This document shows, piece after piece, positions 8,569-15,366 of a DNA stretch of 15,366 nucleotides. The notes beneath the pieces are model-generated. The model did no database searches and had not been told where the DNA came from. It worked only from the letters and a program-made list of their open reading frames with translations. This DNA is from Thalassiosira profunda (Eukaryota > Bacillariophyta > Thalassiosirophyceae > Thalassiosirales > Thalassiosiraceae): contig JALLAP010000841.1 in the NCBI GenBank assembly GCA_036939355.1, positions 1-15,366 on the forward strand, given 5' to 3'. Each line of letters opens with the position of its first letter. The first letter of the stretch is position 1. A program made the position numbers and the translations under genes.

Positions 8569-8790
8569 AATTTTTTCCTTTTTCTTTCTCTTTTCGTTAA
8601 CCTGCGTCCACCAGCACAAACCATAAGCCCTCTGGACGACGCGGAAAGAAAAAAATGGCGGCGCTCCGGTTAACTACTTTACGTAAGTACGTAGATACCA
8701 ACCAAACCGGCGCCAGGCAGGCCATGGCGCCATTTTGCAACTCGCGGCTCCGTCGCCTGCTCCCTGCTCCCCTGACGGACGCCGACGGCA

Positions 8791-10263
8791 ATGGACGACC
8801 GAGAGGCCCGCTTCCTCGCCTCGCAGGCCGGGCGGCTAGCCCACCGGAAGCCGCCTCCAATCGGGGGCGCCGCCGGTCGCGCTGACTGGGACGGCGAGGC
8901 GCCCCCGCTGGCCGATGAGGCGGGCGCAATTTGTAACGACAAAGTTGGCGGAGTCGACATGGTGCCGAGCAAGGAGCAGAGCCACCAATTCTGGAGGAGG
9001 TTCCGCGCGGCGTGCTCGGAATTGCAAGGCAAAATCGACGAGTTGCTGTTGCTGCCGCCTCCTTCGGCAGAGGGAGGCGGTGGCGAAATTTCACGCCACA
9101 ACGGCAGTTCGAACGAGGAGAGGGCGAGGGCGCACTACGCCACGGCCGCGAGGCGGAACGAGGGGCGGGCGCAGCTCGATATTATTCTGGGACACGTGCG
9201 GGCGCTGCAGCGGCACGTCCTCTCCTCGTCTTCGTCGGTATTACAAACCAGCAGCAGCGACCAAAGCAGCGAAGCCAGCGAGCTGCTGCAATCCATACTC
9301 CACAACCCCATGCCGGAGGTCACCCAGACGGACACGCGGCTCGTCTCCCAGGAGATCGACCGGCTATTGAAGCGGATTGAGGATGCCCGGGGGATAATAT
9401 GTCCCAAGGAAAAGTTCGTGTTTCGGAGGTATCGCCGGGCGATGGAGGAGAGGGAGAGGGCCGGTGCAGGGGTGGAGTGCTCTCCAACCATGGACGCAGC
9501 TGCAAAGACTGACACGAAGGTGGAAGTGGAACAGGGGAAGAAGAACGAAAATGGACGCGACAATTTGCGATCGCAATACGGAGGGGTCTTGGAGAACATG
9601 TCGGACTGCACCGTCGAAGTCTCGGCCGATGGCACCGTCGCCGTCAACGCGACTGCAGAGGAGGAGCTGCAACACTACAGCTCGCCACAGTCGATGCGAC
9701 AACAATCAGGCGCACAAGAGTCGGCATCCTACCTCCTCCAAAACCTCCAAAATGTGACGGTGCTCCTCCGCGGCTCCCGTCCTTCATTGCACATGCAACA
9801 CATACGCAACTGCAATATTTACGTCGCCGAGCCCACCCTTGGCCCGGTCCACGTGACCGACTGCCGCGACTCCCAAATCCGTTGCAGCTGCCACCAGCTC
9901 CGGGTCCACGAGTCCACCGACGTCCAATTTCACGTGTGGGCGAGGAGCGGCCCGATCATTGAGGACTGCAATGGAATGGTGTTTGCCGGAGACTACTTCT
10001 TGGAGGAAAGTGAAAGTGGGGGCGGAGCGGAGAGGGGAGGTGCGGGGAGGAACATGTACTGGGACGTGAAGGACTTCAACTGGCTCCGCGCGCTGCGGAA
10101 GAGTCCCAACTTTGCGGTGATCGAGCGGGCGGCTGCGGGGGAGGACTCAGAGGAGAAGAAGAGAGAGAAGGGTGCTGCAACGGACGAGAGCTCACGGAAA
10201 GAGACGAGCTCTGTGGAAAAGGCTGCCATAGTGGAGGAAGAAGATTCGGAGGATGAGCTGTAG
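8791..10263 (+). CDS. TBCC: Tubulin-binding cofactor C (tubulin-folding cofactor, GTPase-activating)
   Basis: This 490-residue protein matches cofactor C, which with cofactors D and E triggers GTP hydrolysis by beta-tubulin and releases folded tubulin dimers in the cytosol. The N-terminal part (residues 64-220) fits the helical TBCC-N region, with FWRRF at 68-72 and helices around 113-145 and 184-222. The C-CAP/TBCC beta-helix covers about 315-445 and has the signature CRDSQIRCSCHQLRVH (358-373), RSGPIIEDC (385-393) and a closing WDVKDFNWLR (424-433). Arg371 sits where the arginine finger lies in TBCC and RP2 (Q-x-R in the CQQ/CHQ motif). A low-complexity Ser/Glu/Gly linker at 225-310 and an acidic tail are unusual but harmless. 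An in-frame stop at 8773 supports the ATG at 8791. No intron is needed. It is the left neighbour of the 1599-bp duplication, which begins 9 bp after its stop. Confidence 0.9.
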   Translation: MDDREARFLASQAGRLAHRKPPPIGGAAGRADWDGEAPPLADEAGAICNDKVGGVDMVPSKEQSHQFWRRFRAACSELQGKIDELLLLPPPSAEGGGGEISRHNGSSNEERARAHYATAARRNEGRAQLDIILGHVRALQRHVLSSSSSVLQTSSSDQSSEASELLQSILHNPMPEVTQTDTRLVSQEIDRLLKRIEDARGIICPKEKFVFRRYRRAMEERERAGAGVECSPTMDAAAKTDTKVEVEQGKKNENGRDNLRSQYGGVLENMSDCTVEVSADGTVAVNATAEEELQHYSSPQSMRQQSGAQESASYLLQNLQNVTVLLRGSRPSLHMQHIRNCNIYVAEPTLGPVHVTDCRDSQIRCSCHQLRVHESTDVQFHVWARSGPIIEDCNGMVFAGDYFLEESESGGGAERGGAGRNMYWDVKDFNWLRALRKSPNFAVIERAAAGEDSEEKKREKGAATDESSRKETSSVEKAAIVEEEDSEDEL

Positions 10264-10509
10264 CTATCAGGAGCACCCGCTAAGCTGAGATTCAGAGCTA
10301 GATTTGTCCCATACCTATGCAAGCATTCACACGAGCGAGGCAGCTGTCTCATAGAGGGCATGTGACAAACGAGTGGGCGATGTCGCCGCTACCTAAATTG
10401 GTGTTCTCATTTCTCACTTGTGATGAGAACACTGGGATCGACCTGGAATCGCCTCATCACAAGCAAAGCCTCACACAAATCAGCAACAAACAACCGCAAC
10501 TCAACTATC

Positions 10510-11199
10510 ATGAAGGCCTGCTCTGCATGCGGCCGGGAGCTACCCCGGGAAAGCTTCAGCAAGAAGCAATGGCAGATGAAGCGTTTCCGGAGGTGCAAGG
10601 AATGCATCGATGGGCACCACAAAATTGAGAACCCTGACGAAGAGCGAGATGAGCGGCATCCAGAGACCATGCAACAGCGTGAAATCATCAAAGAAGGACA
10701 AAGAGACTATGCTACGGGCATGGAGTTGCACATGGAGTTTAGTAGGATCCTGAAACTATTTCAGAATCAGTTCATTGGTGCATCCTGTTGGATATGTCTC
10801 GGGGAGGGTCCAGACGAAGATGGCGAACAACTGATGCGAGATTGTTCATGCCGTGGTGGATCCGGCTTCGCGCACGTCCAATGCATTGTTGACTACGCGA
10901 AAGTAAAGAGCCAGGCAGAGGATACTACGGATCGTTTCACGTTCCTGAACGCTTTCGCATTCTGCCCTAACTGCAACAGAACATATGAGCATGAGCTGGC
11001 GATGTCCTTGGCTGATGAAGCTGTATCCTTTGTGAAGAACACGTATCCAGGATGTACATGGAGGCTCCTAGAGGCACTTTTTATCAGGCTTCAAGCTTTC
11101 CAGCGTTCGAGTGATAGTCTGCATTCATTTGCGATAGAAGAATGCCAACGGACTGCAAGTGAAATGCTGGTTACAACCGGGCGATGGAAGGGAACGTAG
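10510..11199 (+). CDS. Zinc-finger plus RING-CH (RINGv) protein, copy 1, ends at an in-frame TAG
   Basis: The 229-residue frame probably encodes the N-terminal part of an E3 ubiquitin ligase-like protein. Residues 4-32 form a small zinc module (CSAC at 4-7, CKEC at 29-32, with FSKKQW between), resembling Stc1-type fingers. A RING-CH domain follows with a C4HC3 pattern: Cys93, Cys96, Cys112, Cys114, His122, Cys125, Cys152, Cys155. RING-CH domains usually recruit E2 enzymes. I chose the ATG at 10510 because it has A at -3 and directly precedes the first zinc pair; an in-frame ATG at 10423 would add 29 unremarkable residues. After the TAG at 11197-11199 the same frame stays open and encodes TPR-like helices from 11212. 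The two were very likely one protein of about 394 residues. The same stop is in copy 2, so it is older than the duplication, or the gene uses readthrough. Confidence 0.75.
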   Translation: MKACSACGRELPRESFSKKQWQMKRFRRCKECIDGHHKIENPDEERDERHPETMQQREIIKEGQRDYATGMELHMEFSRILKLFQNQFIGASCWICLGEGPDEDGEQLMRDCSCRGGSGFAHVQCIVDYAKVKSQAEDTTDRFTFLNAFAFCPNCNRTYEHELAMSLADEAVSFVKNTYPGCTWRLLEALFIRLQAFQRSSDSLHSFAIEECQRTASEMLVTTGRWKGT

Positions 11200-11211
11200 T
11201 CACATTGGCCA

Positions 11212-11706
11212 ATGCATCGTCAAATTGAGGCCGTCATTAAAAACCTCAGGGCCCTACACCTCGAGGGGAAAACATACCACAGCCTTGGCGTTGCTACCCT
11301 CCTAGGGGGGCAAGACGAAAGGAGCAGGGGCAAGATCGCTTTGAAGCATTACGAGAAGGCGAGAGACATCTTCAAATCCTTAGGTGAAAAGGACGAACTT
11401 CTAGCGGTAGAATGTGACATACATGCGGCAAAGAACATGTTGGGAAGAAGCCAGAAGGGAACGACTCATGAGGACGTGAAGAAGTGGCGGAAAGTGTACG
11501 CCCAAAAGGTCAAAGACTACGGAAAAGACAGCGCTGTCACAATGGATATCGGAGTGCGGCTAGTTCGTTGTCTGAGAGATACAGGACACTCAGATGAAGC
11601 TGACAGAATGCTTGCCAATATGGCTGCCACAAGCGAGCAAGTTCATGGCCCCGACCACCCACTTACCATTCAAGCAAAGATGATGCTCAGAGGTCACTGG
11701 GCATAG
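11212..11706 (+). CDS. TPR-like C-terminal part of the RING-CH protein, copy 1
   Basis: This 164-residue frame is in the same frame as the RING-CH ORF, four codons after its TAG. It is helical and resembles kinesin-light-chain-type TPRs: residues 22-60 (YHSLGVATL, then ALKHYEKARDIFKSLGEKD) and 95-155 (VYAQKVKDYGKDSAVT, then SDEADRMLANMAATSEQVHG, then DHPLT). TPRs bind partner proteins, so it may have been the substrate-binding part. As a separate gene it would need its own initiation at the ATG at 11212, for which I see no promoter. I judge it the separated C-terminal half of the upstream frame. Confidence 0.6.
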   Translation: MHRQIEAVIKNLRALHLEGKTYHSLGVATLLGGQDERSRGKIALKHYEKARDIFKSLGEKDELLAVECDIHAAKNMLGRSQKGTTHEDVKKWRKVYAQKVKDYGKDSAVTMDIGVRLVRCLRDTGHSDEADRMLANMAATSEQVHGPDHPLTIQAKMMLRGHWA

Positions 11707-11870
11707 GAAGAAATAGGGCCGCCAATAGGAATGCAACGTAAAATAGAGGCATCTTCATTATTCTACAGGTTCCCCGGTACATCTCTGTTCTCAGTACAAA
11801 CGCCAGGCTTTGTTGCGTAGCTCCATCACCAGCAAAACTTCATACCAGAGCGATGCACTCGCGTCTATTC
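11687..11870 (-). pseudogene. Orphan copy of the syntaxin anchor exon and partial intron 4
   Basis: Bases 11687-11762 repeat the syntaxin terminal exon (13286-13361) and 11763-11870 repeat part of its intron 4. In copy 1 they are 1.6 kb away from the other syntaxin exons, behind a full RING-TPR copy in the opposite direction. The piece lacks a donor-side exon and cannot encode a SNARE alone. It is a by-product of the duplication breakpoint falling inside the intron. Confidence 0.7.
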
Positions 11871-12108
11871 AGCACCCGCTAAGCTGATATTCAGAGCTAG
11901 ATTTGTCCCATACCTATGCAAGCATTCACACGAGCGAGGCAGCTGTCTCATAGAGGGCATGTGACAAACGAGTGGGCGATGTCGCCGCTACCTAAATTGG
12001 TGTTCTCATTTCTCACTTGTGATGAGAACACTGGGATCGACCTGGAATCGCCTCATCACAAGCAAAGCCTCACACAAATCAGCAACAAACAACCGCAACT
12101 CAACTATC

Positions 12109-12798
12109 ATGAAGGCCTGCTCTGCATGCGGCCGGGAGCTACCCCGGGAAAGCTTCAGCAAGAAGCAATGGCAGATGAAGCGTTTCCGGAGGTGCAAGGA
12201 ATGCATCGATGGGCACCACAAAATTGAGAACCCTGACGAAGAGCGAGATGAGCGGCATCCAGAGACCATGCAACAGCGTGAAATCATCAAAGAAGGACAA
12301 AGAGACTATGCTACGGGCATGGAGTTGCACATGGAGTTTAGTAGGATCCTGAAACTATTTCAGAATCAGTTCATTGGTGCATCCTGTTGGATATGTCTCG
12401 GGGAGGGTCCAGACGAAGATGGCGAACAACTGATGCGAGATTGTTCATGCCGTGGTGGATCCGGCTTCGCGCACGTCCAATGCATTGTTGACTACGCGAA
12501 AGTAAAGAGCCAGGCAGAGGATACTACGGATCGTTTCACGTTCCTGAACGCTTTCGCATTCTGCCCTAACTGCAACAGAACATATGAGCATGAGCTGGCG
12601 ATGTCCTTGGCTGATGAAGCTGTATCCTTTGTGAAGAACACGTATCCAGGATGTACATGGAGGCTCCTAGAGGCACTTTTTATCAGGCTTCAAGCTTTCC
12701 AGCGTTCGAGTGATAGTCTGCATTCATTTGCGATAGAAGAATGCCAACGGACTGCAAGTGAAATGCTGGTTACAACCGGGCGATGGAAGGGAACGTAG
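12109..12798 (+). CDS. Zinc-finger plus RING-CH (RINGv) protein, copy 2, ends at an in-frame TAG
   Basis: This frame is identical in protein sequence to the copy at 10510-11199: a CSAC/CKEC zinc module followed by a C4HC3 RING-CH domain, ending at TAG 12796-12798. Its upstream sequence is the duplicated leader (11871-12108), so it starts after the tail of copy 1 and not after the TBCC gene. If promoter elements lie beyond the 238-bp leader, the two copies may be expressed differently. Confidence 0.75.
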   Translation: MKACSACGRELPRESFSKKQWQMKRFRRCKECIDGHHKIENPDEERDERHPETMQQREIIKEGQRDYATGMELHMEFSRILKLFQNQFIGASCWICLGEGPDEDGEQLMRDCSCRGGSGFAHVQCIVDYAKVKSQAEDTTDRFTFLNAFAFCPNCNRTYEHELAMSLADEAVSFVKNTYPGCTWRLLEALFIRLQAFQRSSDSLHSFAIEECQRTASEMLVTTGRWKGT

Positions 12799-12810
12799 TC
12801 ACATTGGCCA

Positions 12811-13305
12811 ATGCATCGTCAAATTGAGGCCGTCATTAAAAACCTCAGGGCCCTACACCTCGAGGGGAAAACATACCACAGCCTTGGCGTTGCTACCCTC
12901 CTAGGGGGGCAAGACGAAAGGAGCAGGGGCAAGATCGCTTTGAAGCATTACGAGAAGGCGAGAGACATCTTCAAATCCTTAGGTGAAAAGGACGAACTTC
13001 TAGCGGTAGAATGTGACATACATGCGGCAAAGAACATGTTGGGAAGAAGCCAGAAGGGAACGACTCATGAGGACGTGAAGAAGTGGCGGAAAGTGTACGC
13101 CCAAAAGGTCAAAGACTACGGAAAAGACAGCGCTGTCACAATGGATATCGGAGTGCGGCTAGTTCGTTGTCTGAGAGATACAGGACACTCAGATGAAGCT
13201 GACAGAATGCTTGCCAATATGGCTGCCACAAGCGAGCAAGTTCATGGCCCCGACCACCCACTTACCATTCAAGCAAAGATGATGCTCAGAGGTCACTGGG
13301 CATAG
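12811..13305 (+). CDS. TPR-like C-terminal part of the RING-CH protein, copy 2
   Basis: The 164 residues are identical to those of the frame at 11212-11706. Here the last 20 coding bases (13286-13305) overlap, antisense, the terminal exon of the functional syntaxin gene, so the two coding regions and their 3' UTRs overlap tail to tail. Selection on either gene constrains the other in this stretch. Confidence 0.6.
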   Translation: MHRQIEAVIKNLRALHLEGKTYHSLGVATLLGGQDERSRGKIALKHYEKARDIFKSLGEKDELLAVECDIHAAKNMLGRSQKGTTHEDVKKWRKVYAQKVKDYGKDSAVTMDIGVRLVRCLRDTGHSDEADRMLANMAATSEQVHGPDHPLTIQAKMMLRGHWA

Positions 13306-14755
13306 GAAGAAATAGGGCCGCCAATAGGAATGCAACGTAAAATAGAGGCATCTTCATTATTCTACAGGTTCCCCGGTACATCTCTGTTCTCAGTACAAAC
13401 GCCAGGCTTTGTTGCGTAGCTCCATCACCAGCAAAACTTCATACCAGAGCGATGCACTCGCGTCTATTCAGCCCTTTCTGGAGCAGCCGGCTGCAAATCG
13501 TCGGGCTCCATGCACTCACGATATCGTACATTGCGATTGCGACGACTCGTTTGCCTTTTCGATGTGTTTCAATCCGCTGGCCGTATTCTCCTTCGCGTTC
13601 TCCATCGTGGTTTCCACCTCGTCTATCCCCTCCTGCTGATTGTCCACCAAATGTGCCAAATCCTATCCCAACAAGAAGCATTGATAAGGTAAGTCATTTG
13701 CAAAACAAGTGACCAGCAGCAAGTGCAACCGTACCTTGTATATCTCATTCACTTGGTGCATCCCCTTGTGTATGTTCTTAATCTCTTCCTCCCGCTCTCG
13801 CATGATTTCTTCGTTGATTTTCTAAGCAAACAGCCACATGTTAGTTGAACGGTTCATCTGCGCGTTCCCCGCAAAACTGCATTTGCCTTGTCCAAACAGA
13901 AACTCACATCCTCGTGTATCTGCATCTGCCACCGCATCCCCTCCTCCGTCGCATCCTCCCCTCCCATTCCCCGTCGCTTCCGCTCCCTTTCCTCCTCCTC
14001 CATCCGTACCGCCTCCCGCTGCTTCGCCTCGGCCACACTGCGCTTCCGTTGGACGTCCAGCTGCACGTTCTTGAACTGCTGCTCGACCATCCTATAATCC
14101 CGGCTCAATTTGACGTGGGTGGTGCGCAGCGAGGATGCCTCGGCGCGGGGGAGGGACGCGAGGCGGGATTCGTGGCTTTGGAGGTGGGTTTCTATCCGCT
14201 GCCCGAGCTGGTTTATCACGTCCAGTTGCAGATTGTATTGCGTTTGCAAGACGGAGGTGTCGTTTGGGGTGCCCACGCTCCTCGCCATTTTCTCCAGNTT
14301 GCAGATTGTATTGCGTTTGCAAGACGGAGGTGTCGTTTGGGGTGCCCACGCTCCTCGCCATTTTCTCCAGCAGGGCCACGTTGCGCTGCATTGTATGGGG
14401 TCAATAATGGAAGGGTAAGTTCAACGAGTCATAATATTCACCCACCGTTTGCAGAGGAGGTGCACCCCGGTGCATCCTCAGCTGCAACTTGAATGCAACC
14501 AGCCCAACGCACCTGATATTGAACGATCGAGTCGCTCACTTGCTCATATCCGCCCAAACCCCCTGTCGCCGCCCCACCTGCCATACCGCTACTTTGCACA
14601 CCGCCGGCCCTGCCACCTCCAGCCGCGGCCGAAGAGAACGCGCCTGCTCCGCCCCCGCTGGAGGGGGCCGACGCGTATCCGCCGCGGGATGGTTTTCCGG
14701 GCGTCCGCCGCTGGGGCGGCCGGCCGCCCGTCCGGCCGACGTCTTGGAAGGACAT
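13286..14755 (-). CDS. Qa-SNARE syntaxin, endosomal (syntaxin 7/12, Pep12) type, five exons
   Basis: I assemble exons 14755-14513, 14385-13908, 13821-13735, 13662-13520 and 13361-13286, about 317 residues. The introns are 127, 86, 72 and 158 bp, with donors GTGCGT, GTGAGT, GTACGG and GTGAGT, and acceptors GCAG, TTAG, ATAG and GTAG. Residues 1-70 are Gly/Ala/Ser-rich. An Habc-like helical domain follows (about 72-180; QRNVALLEKM, then GTPNDTSVLQ). The SNARE motif covers about 222-285, with YKDLAHLV and the zero-layer Gln at 254 in DNQQEGID. A hydrophobic anchor at about 294-313 (IMKMPLFYVAFLLAALFLPM) is supplied by the last exon, whose phase fits intron 4 (TC|A). Such syntaxins act as t-SNAREs in endosome or vacuole fusion. 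GCCATG supports the start at 14755. Exon 2 as printed contains a 73-base assembly insertion; without it the exon is 405 bp and in phase. If intron 4 is retained, the protein ends SQCTIS. Confidence 0.8.
14226..14370. repeat. 72-bp direct duplication flanking an N: assembly join artefact
   Basis: Bases 14226-14297 and 14299-14370 are identical 72-bp segments separated by a single N at 14298. They lie inside syntaxin exon 2. Taken literally they add 73 bases and break the frame; with one copy and the N removed, exon 2 is 405 bp and joins its neighbours in phase. Two overlapping contig ends were evidently abutted without being merged. Confidence 0.9.
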
Positions 14756-15315
14756 GGCGGATGGATTAGGCGCAATTGAGTGCAAGGGGCGTGGCTAGGC
14801 TAGGGCGGCTACGCCGGGGGCAGGGTGCTCGTCGAGAACAAAGAAATGGTTGGTAGTGTTGTAGAGGAGAATTGGCCGCGGTCCACCTGCGCTGCTCGTC
14901 CCTGCGGGGGTAATGAGGGGTGGCAGTGGGTTGCGACGCAATTGAGCTGCAAGGGGCGGCGTGGGAGAGCGAGTAGGGCGAAGCCGCGGGTCCGCCCGCG
15001 GACGGGTGAAGAATTTTTGGAATGGAGGTGTCCACAAGATGTGGACACACCCGCCGGTGGACACCAAAAAAGGACACAAAACGTCACGCGTCCTTGCTCG
15101 GCTTGCCAGCGCAGACTCACCGGCGGGCGCCGCCCCTCCCCGCGTCGCATTTGTTCCTTCTTGTTGCGCCCGGCATCACACGGCATCATCTGACGCACTC
15201 GGCGTGGCCACCCTCCCAGTGCGTGCGGGCTGTGGCGGGCGGCGGCGATCGAGAGCTAGCGAGGAAGCAACATAAATTTTCTCAAGCGCTAACAACAAGA
15301 GGTATCCTCTACAAC
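14756..15315. promoter_or_regulatory. Divergent promoter region between syntaxin and the edge gene
   Basis: About 560 bp separate two divergent start codons (14755 minus, 15316 plus). The region has a direct repeat cgcaattgag(c)tgcaaggggcg at 14771-14791 and 14937-14958, differing by one inserted C, and a cluster of GTGGACAC motifs at 15028-15064. A TATA-like acataaatt (15270-15278) lies about 40 bp upstream of the plus-strand ATG. I see no convincing gene between the two starts. Confidence 0.5.
15028..15064. promoter_or_regulatory. Three copies of the octamer GTGGACAC in 37 bp
   Basis: GTGTCCAC (15028-15035) is the reverse complement of GTGGACAC at 15041-15048 and again at 15057-15064. The first two form a perfect 8-bp inverted repeat with a 5-base spacer; the second and third are direct repeats 16 bp apart. 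Such an arrangement suits binding of a dimeric transcription factor. It lies about 250 bp upstream of the edge gene and 270 bp upstream of syntaxin. Confidence 0.4.
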
Positions 15316-15366
15316 ATGAAGGTCTCCGCCGTCCTCGTCGCCGCCACCGCGGCCACCGCCTCCGCC
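15316..15366 (+). CDS. N-terminal signal peptide of a secreted or plastid-targeted protein, cut by window edge
   Basis: Only 17 codons are present: MKVSAVLVAATAATASA. A Lys after Met, a hydrophobic Val/Ala core and a final A-S-A form a textbook signal peptide. The ATG has A at -3 and follows a TATA-like box by about 40 bp. In diatoms many plastid proteins start MKxS... with cleavage at ASA before Phe (the ASAF motif); the window ends exactly where that Phe would be. Whether the next residue is Phe cannot be seen, so a plain secreted protein is equally possible. Confidence 0.6.
   Translation, partial: MKVSAVLVAATAATASA

Larger units (their letters stand above)
8241..8790. promoter_or_regulatory. 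Upstream region of the tubulin cofactor C gene
   Basis: This 550-bp gap should contain the TBCC promoter. It is GC-rich up to 8480, then has a perfect 11-bp hairpin (8508-8533), a 7-bp hairpin (8551-8568) and a pyrimidine-rich run (8569-8598). An in-frame TGA at 8773-8775 closes the TBCC frame upstream of its ATG. No convincing protein or RNA gene is visible here. Confidence 0.4.
10272..11870. repeat. Tandem duplication, copy 1 (1599 bp)
   Basis: This unit is followed directly by a second copy with offset 1599. In the leader and tail that I compared base by base, one difference appears (G at 10289, T at 11888); the encoded proteins are identical. Both unit starts and the base run after copy 2 share AGC (10272-10274, 11871-11873, 13470-13472), a 3-bp microhomology. 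The unit contains the RING-CH and TPR frames and, antisense, the last exon plus part of intron 4 of the syntaxin gene. Confidence 0.95.
11871..13469. repeat. Tandem duplication, copy 2 (1599 bp)
   Basis: This is the second copy, adjoining unique sequence at 13470. Its right end lies inside syntaxin intron 4 (13362-13519), so this copy is the one still joined to the rest of the syntaxin gene. Copy 1 is joined to the TBCC gene. The ancestral single copy had both flanks. Confidence 0.95.

Noticed and set aside
8551..8580. Hairpin followed by a T-run resembling a bacterial intrinsic terminator
   Set aside because: The window has spliceosomal introns and eukaryote-specific genes; the site is upstream of TBCC, not after a gene on the plus strand.
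10317..10628. Small open frame overlapping the RING-CH start in each copy (also at 11916)
   Set aside because: It overlaps the RING-CH coding region in another frame and has no domain; at most it is an upstream ORF.
13491..13519. Alternative 29-bp intron 4 of syntaxin (acceptor TTTGCAG)
   Set aside because: Much shorter than the other introns and leads to a short tail without a membrane anchor; the 158-bp choice is in phase and supplies one.
13854..14288. Single-exon reading of the syntaxin Habc region as a 144-residue protein
   Set aside because: It runs past the GTGAGT donor at 13907 into intron 2 and begins inside the duplicated artefact; it is a fragment of the spliced gene.
1..15366. 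CRISPR arrays, tRNA or rRNA genes
   Set aside because: I saw no regularly spaced repeats, cloverleaf or rRNA-like sequence on either strand.

Overview
The window looks like nuclear DNA of a eukaryotic microalga, most likely a stramenopile and possibly a Thalassiosira-type diatom. The reasons are canonical GT-AG introns of 72-158 bp; genes that exist only in eukaryotes (tubulin cofactor C, an endosomal syntaxin, a Golgi-type sulfotransferase); a RING-CH plus TPR protein of a kind I associate with diatoms; and a final signal peptide ending in TASA that resembles diatom plastid presequences. The lineage is inference from gene content.

Layout. (1) 1-860: an unrecognised Cys/His-rich protein, cut by the left edge, with one intron (670-747) that I resolved from frame continuity. 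(2) 1018-2253, minus: a type II membrane sulfotransferase with both PAPS-binding motifs. (3) 2254-2861: intergenic, holding an AT-rich block with three copies of a ~25-bp motif. (4) 2862-7667: a 1601-residue transposase-like protein with a zinc ribbon, an RNase H-like DDE core and a complete DEDDy 3'-5' exonuclease placed between the second and third core acidic residues. (5) 7687-8240, minus: decayed coding sequence with a frameshifted ~140-bp tandem repeat. (6) 8791-10263: tubulin-binding cofactor C. (7) 10272-13469: a two-copy tandem duplication of exactly 1599 bp. Each copy carries a zinc-finger/RING-CH reading frame and a TPR reading frame in the same frame, separated by one in-frame TAG. 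(8) 13286-14755, minus: a five-exon Qa-SNARE (syntaxin 7/12/Pep12 type) of about 317 residues. Its last exon, encoding the membrane anchor, lies inside the second duplicate copy, antisense to the end of the TPR frame. (9) 14756-15315: a divergent promoter region with short repeats. (10) 15316-15366: the first 17 codons of a secretory or plastid-targeted protein.

The most informative structure is region 7-8. The ancestral order was TBCC, then RING-TPR (plus), then syntaxin (minus). The duplication began 9 bp after the TBCC stop and ended inside syntaxin intron 4, with a shared AGC at both ends. Both neighbours therefore stayed intact, and an orphan copy of the syntaxin anchor exon was left between the two RING-TPR copies. 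The copies differ at one base among the parts I compared. An N at 14298 flanked by two identical 72-bp segments inside syntaxin exon 2 is an assembly join artefact; removing 73 bases restores the frame exactly. The genes do not form a pathway: this is a compact eukaryotic gene cluster with one mobile-element-derived gene and one recent duplication.
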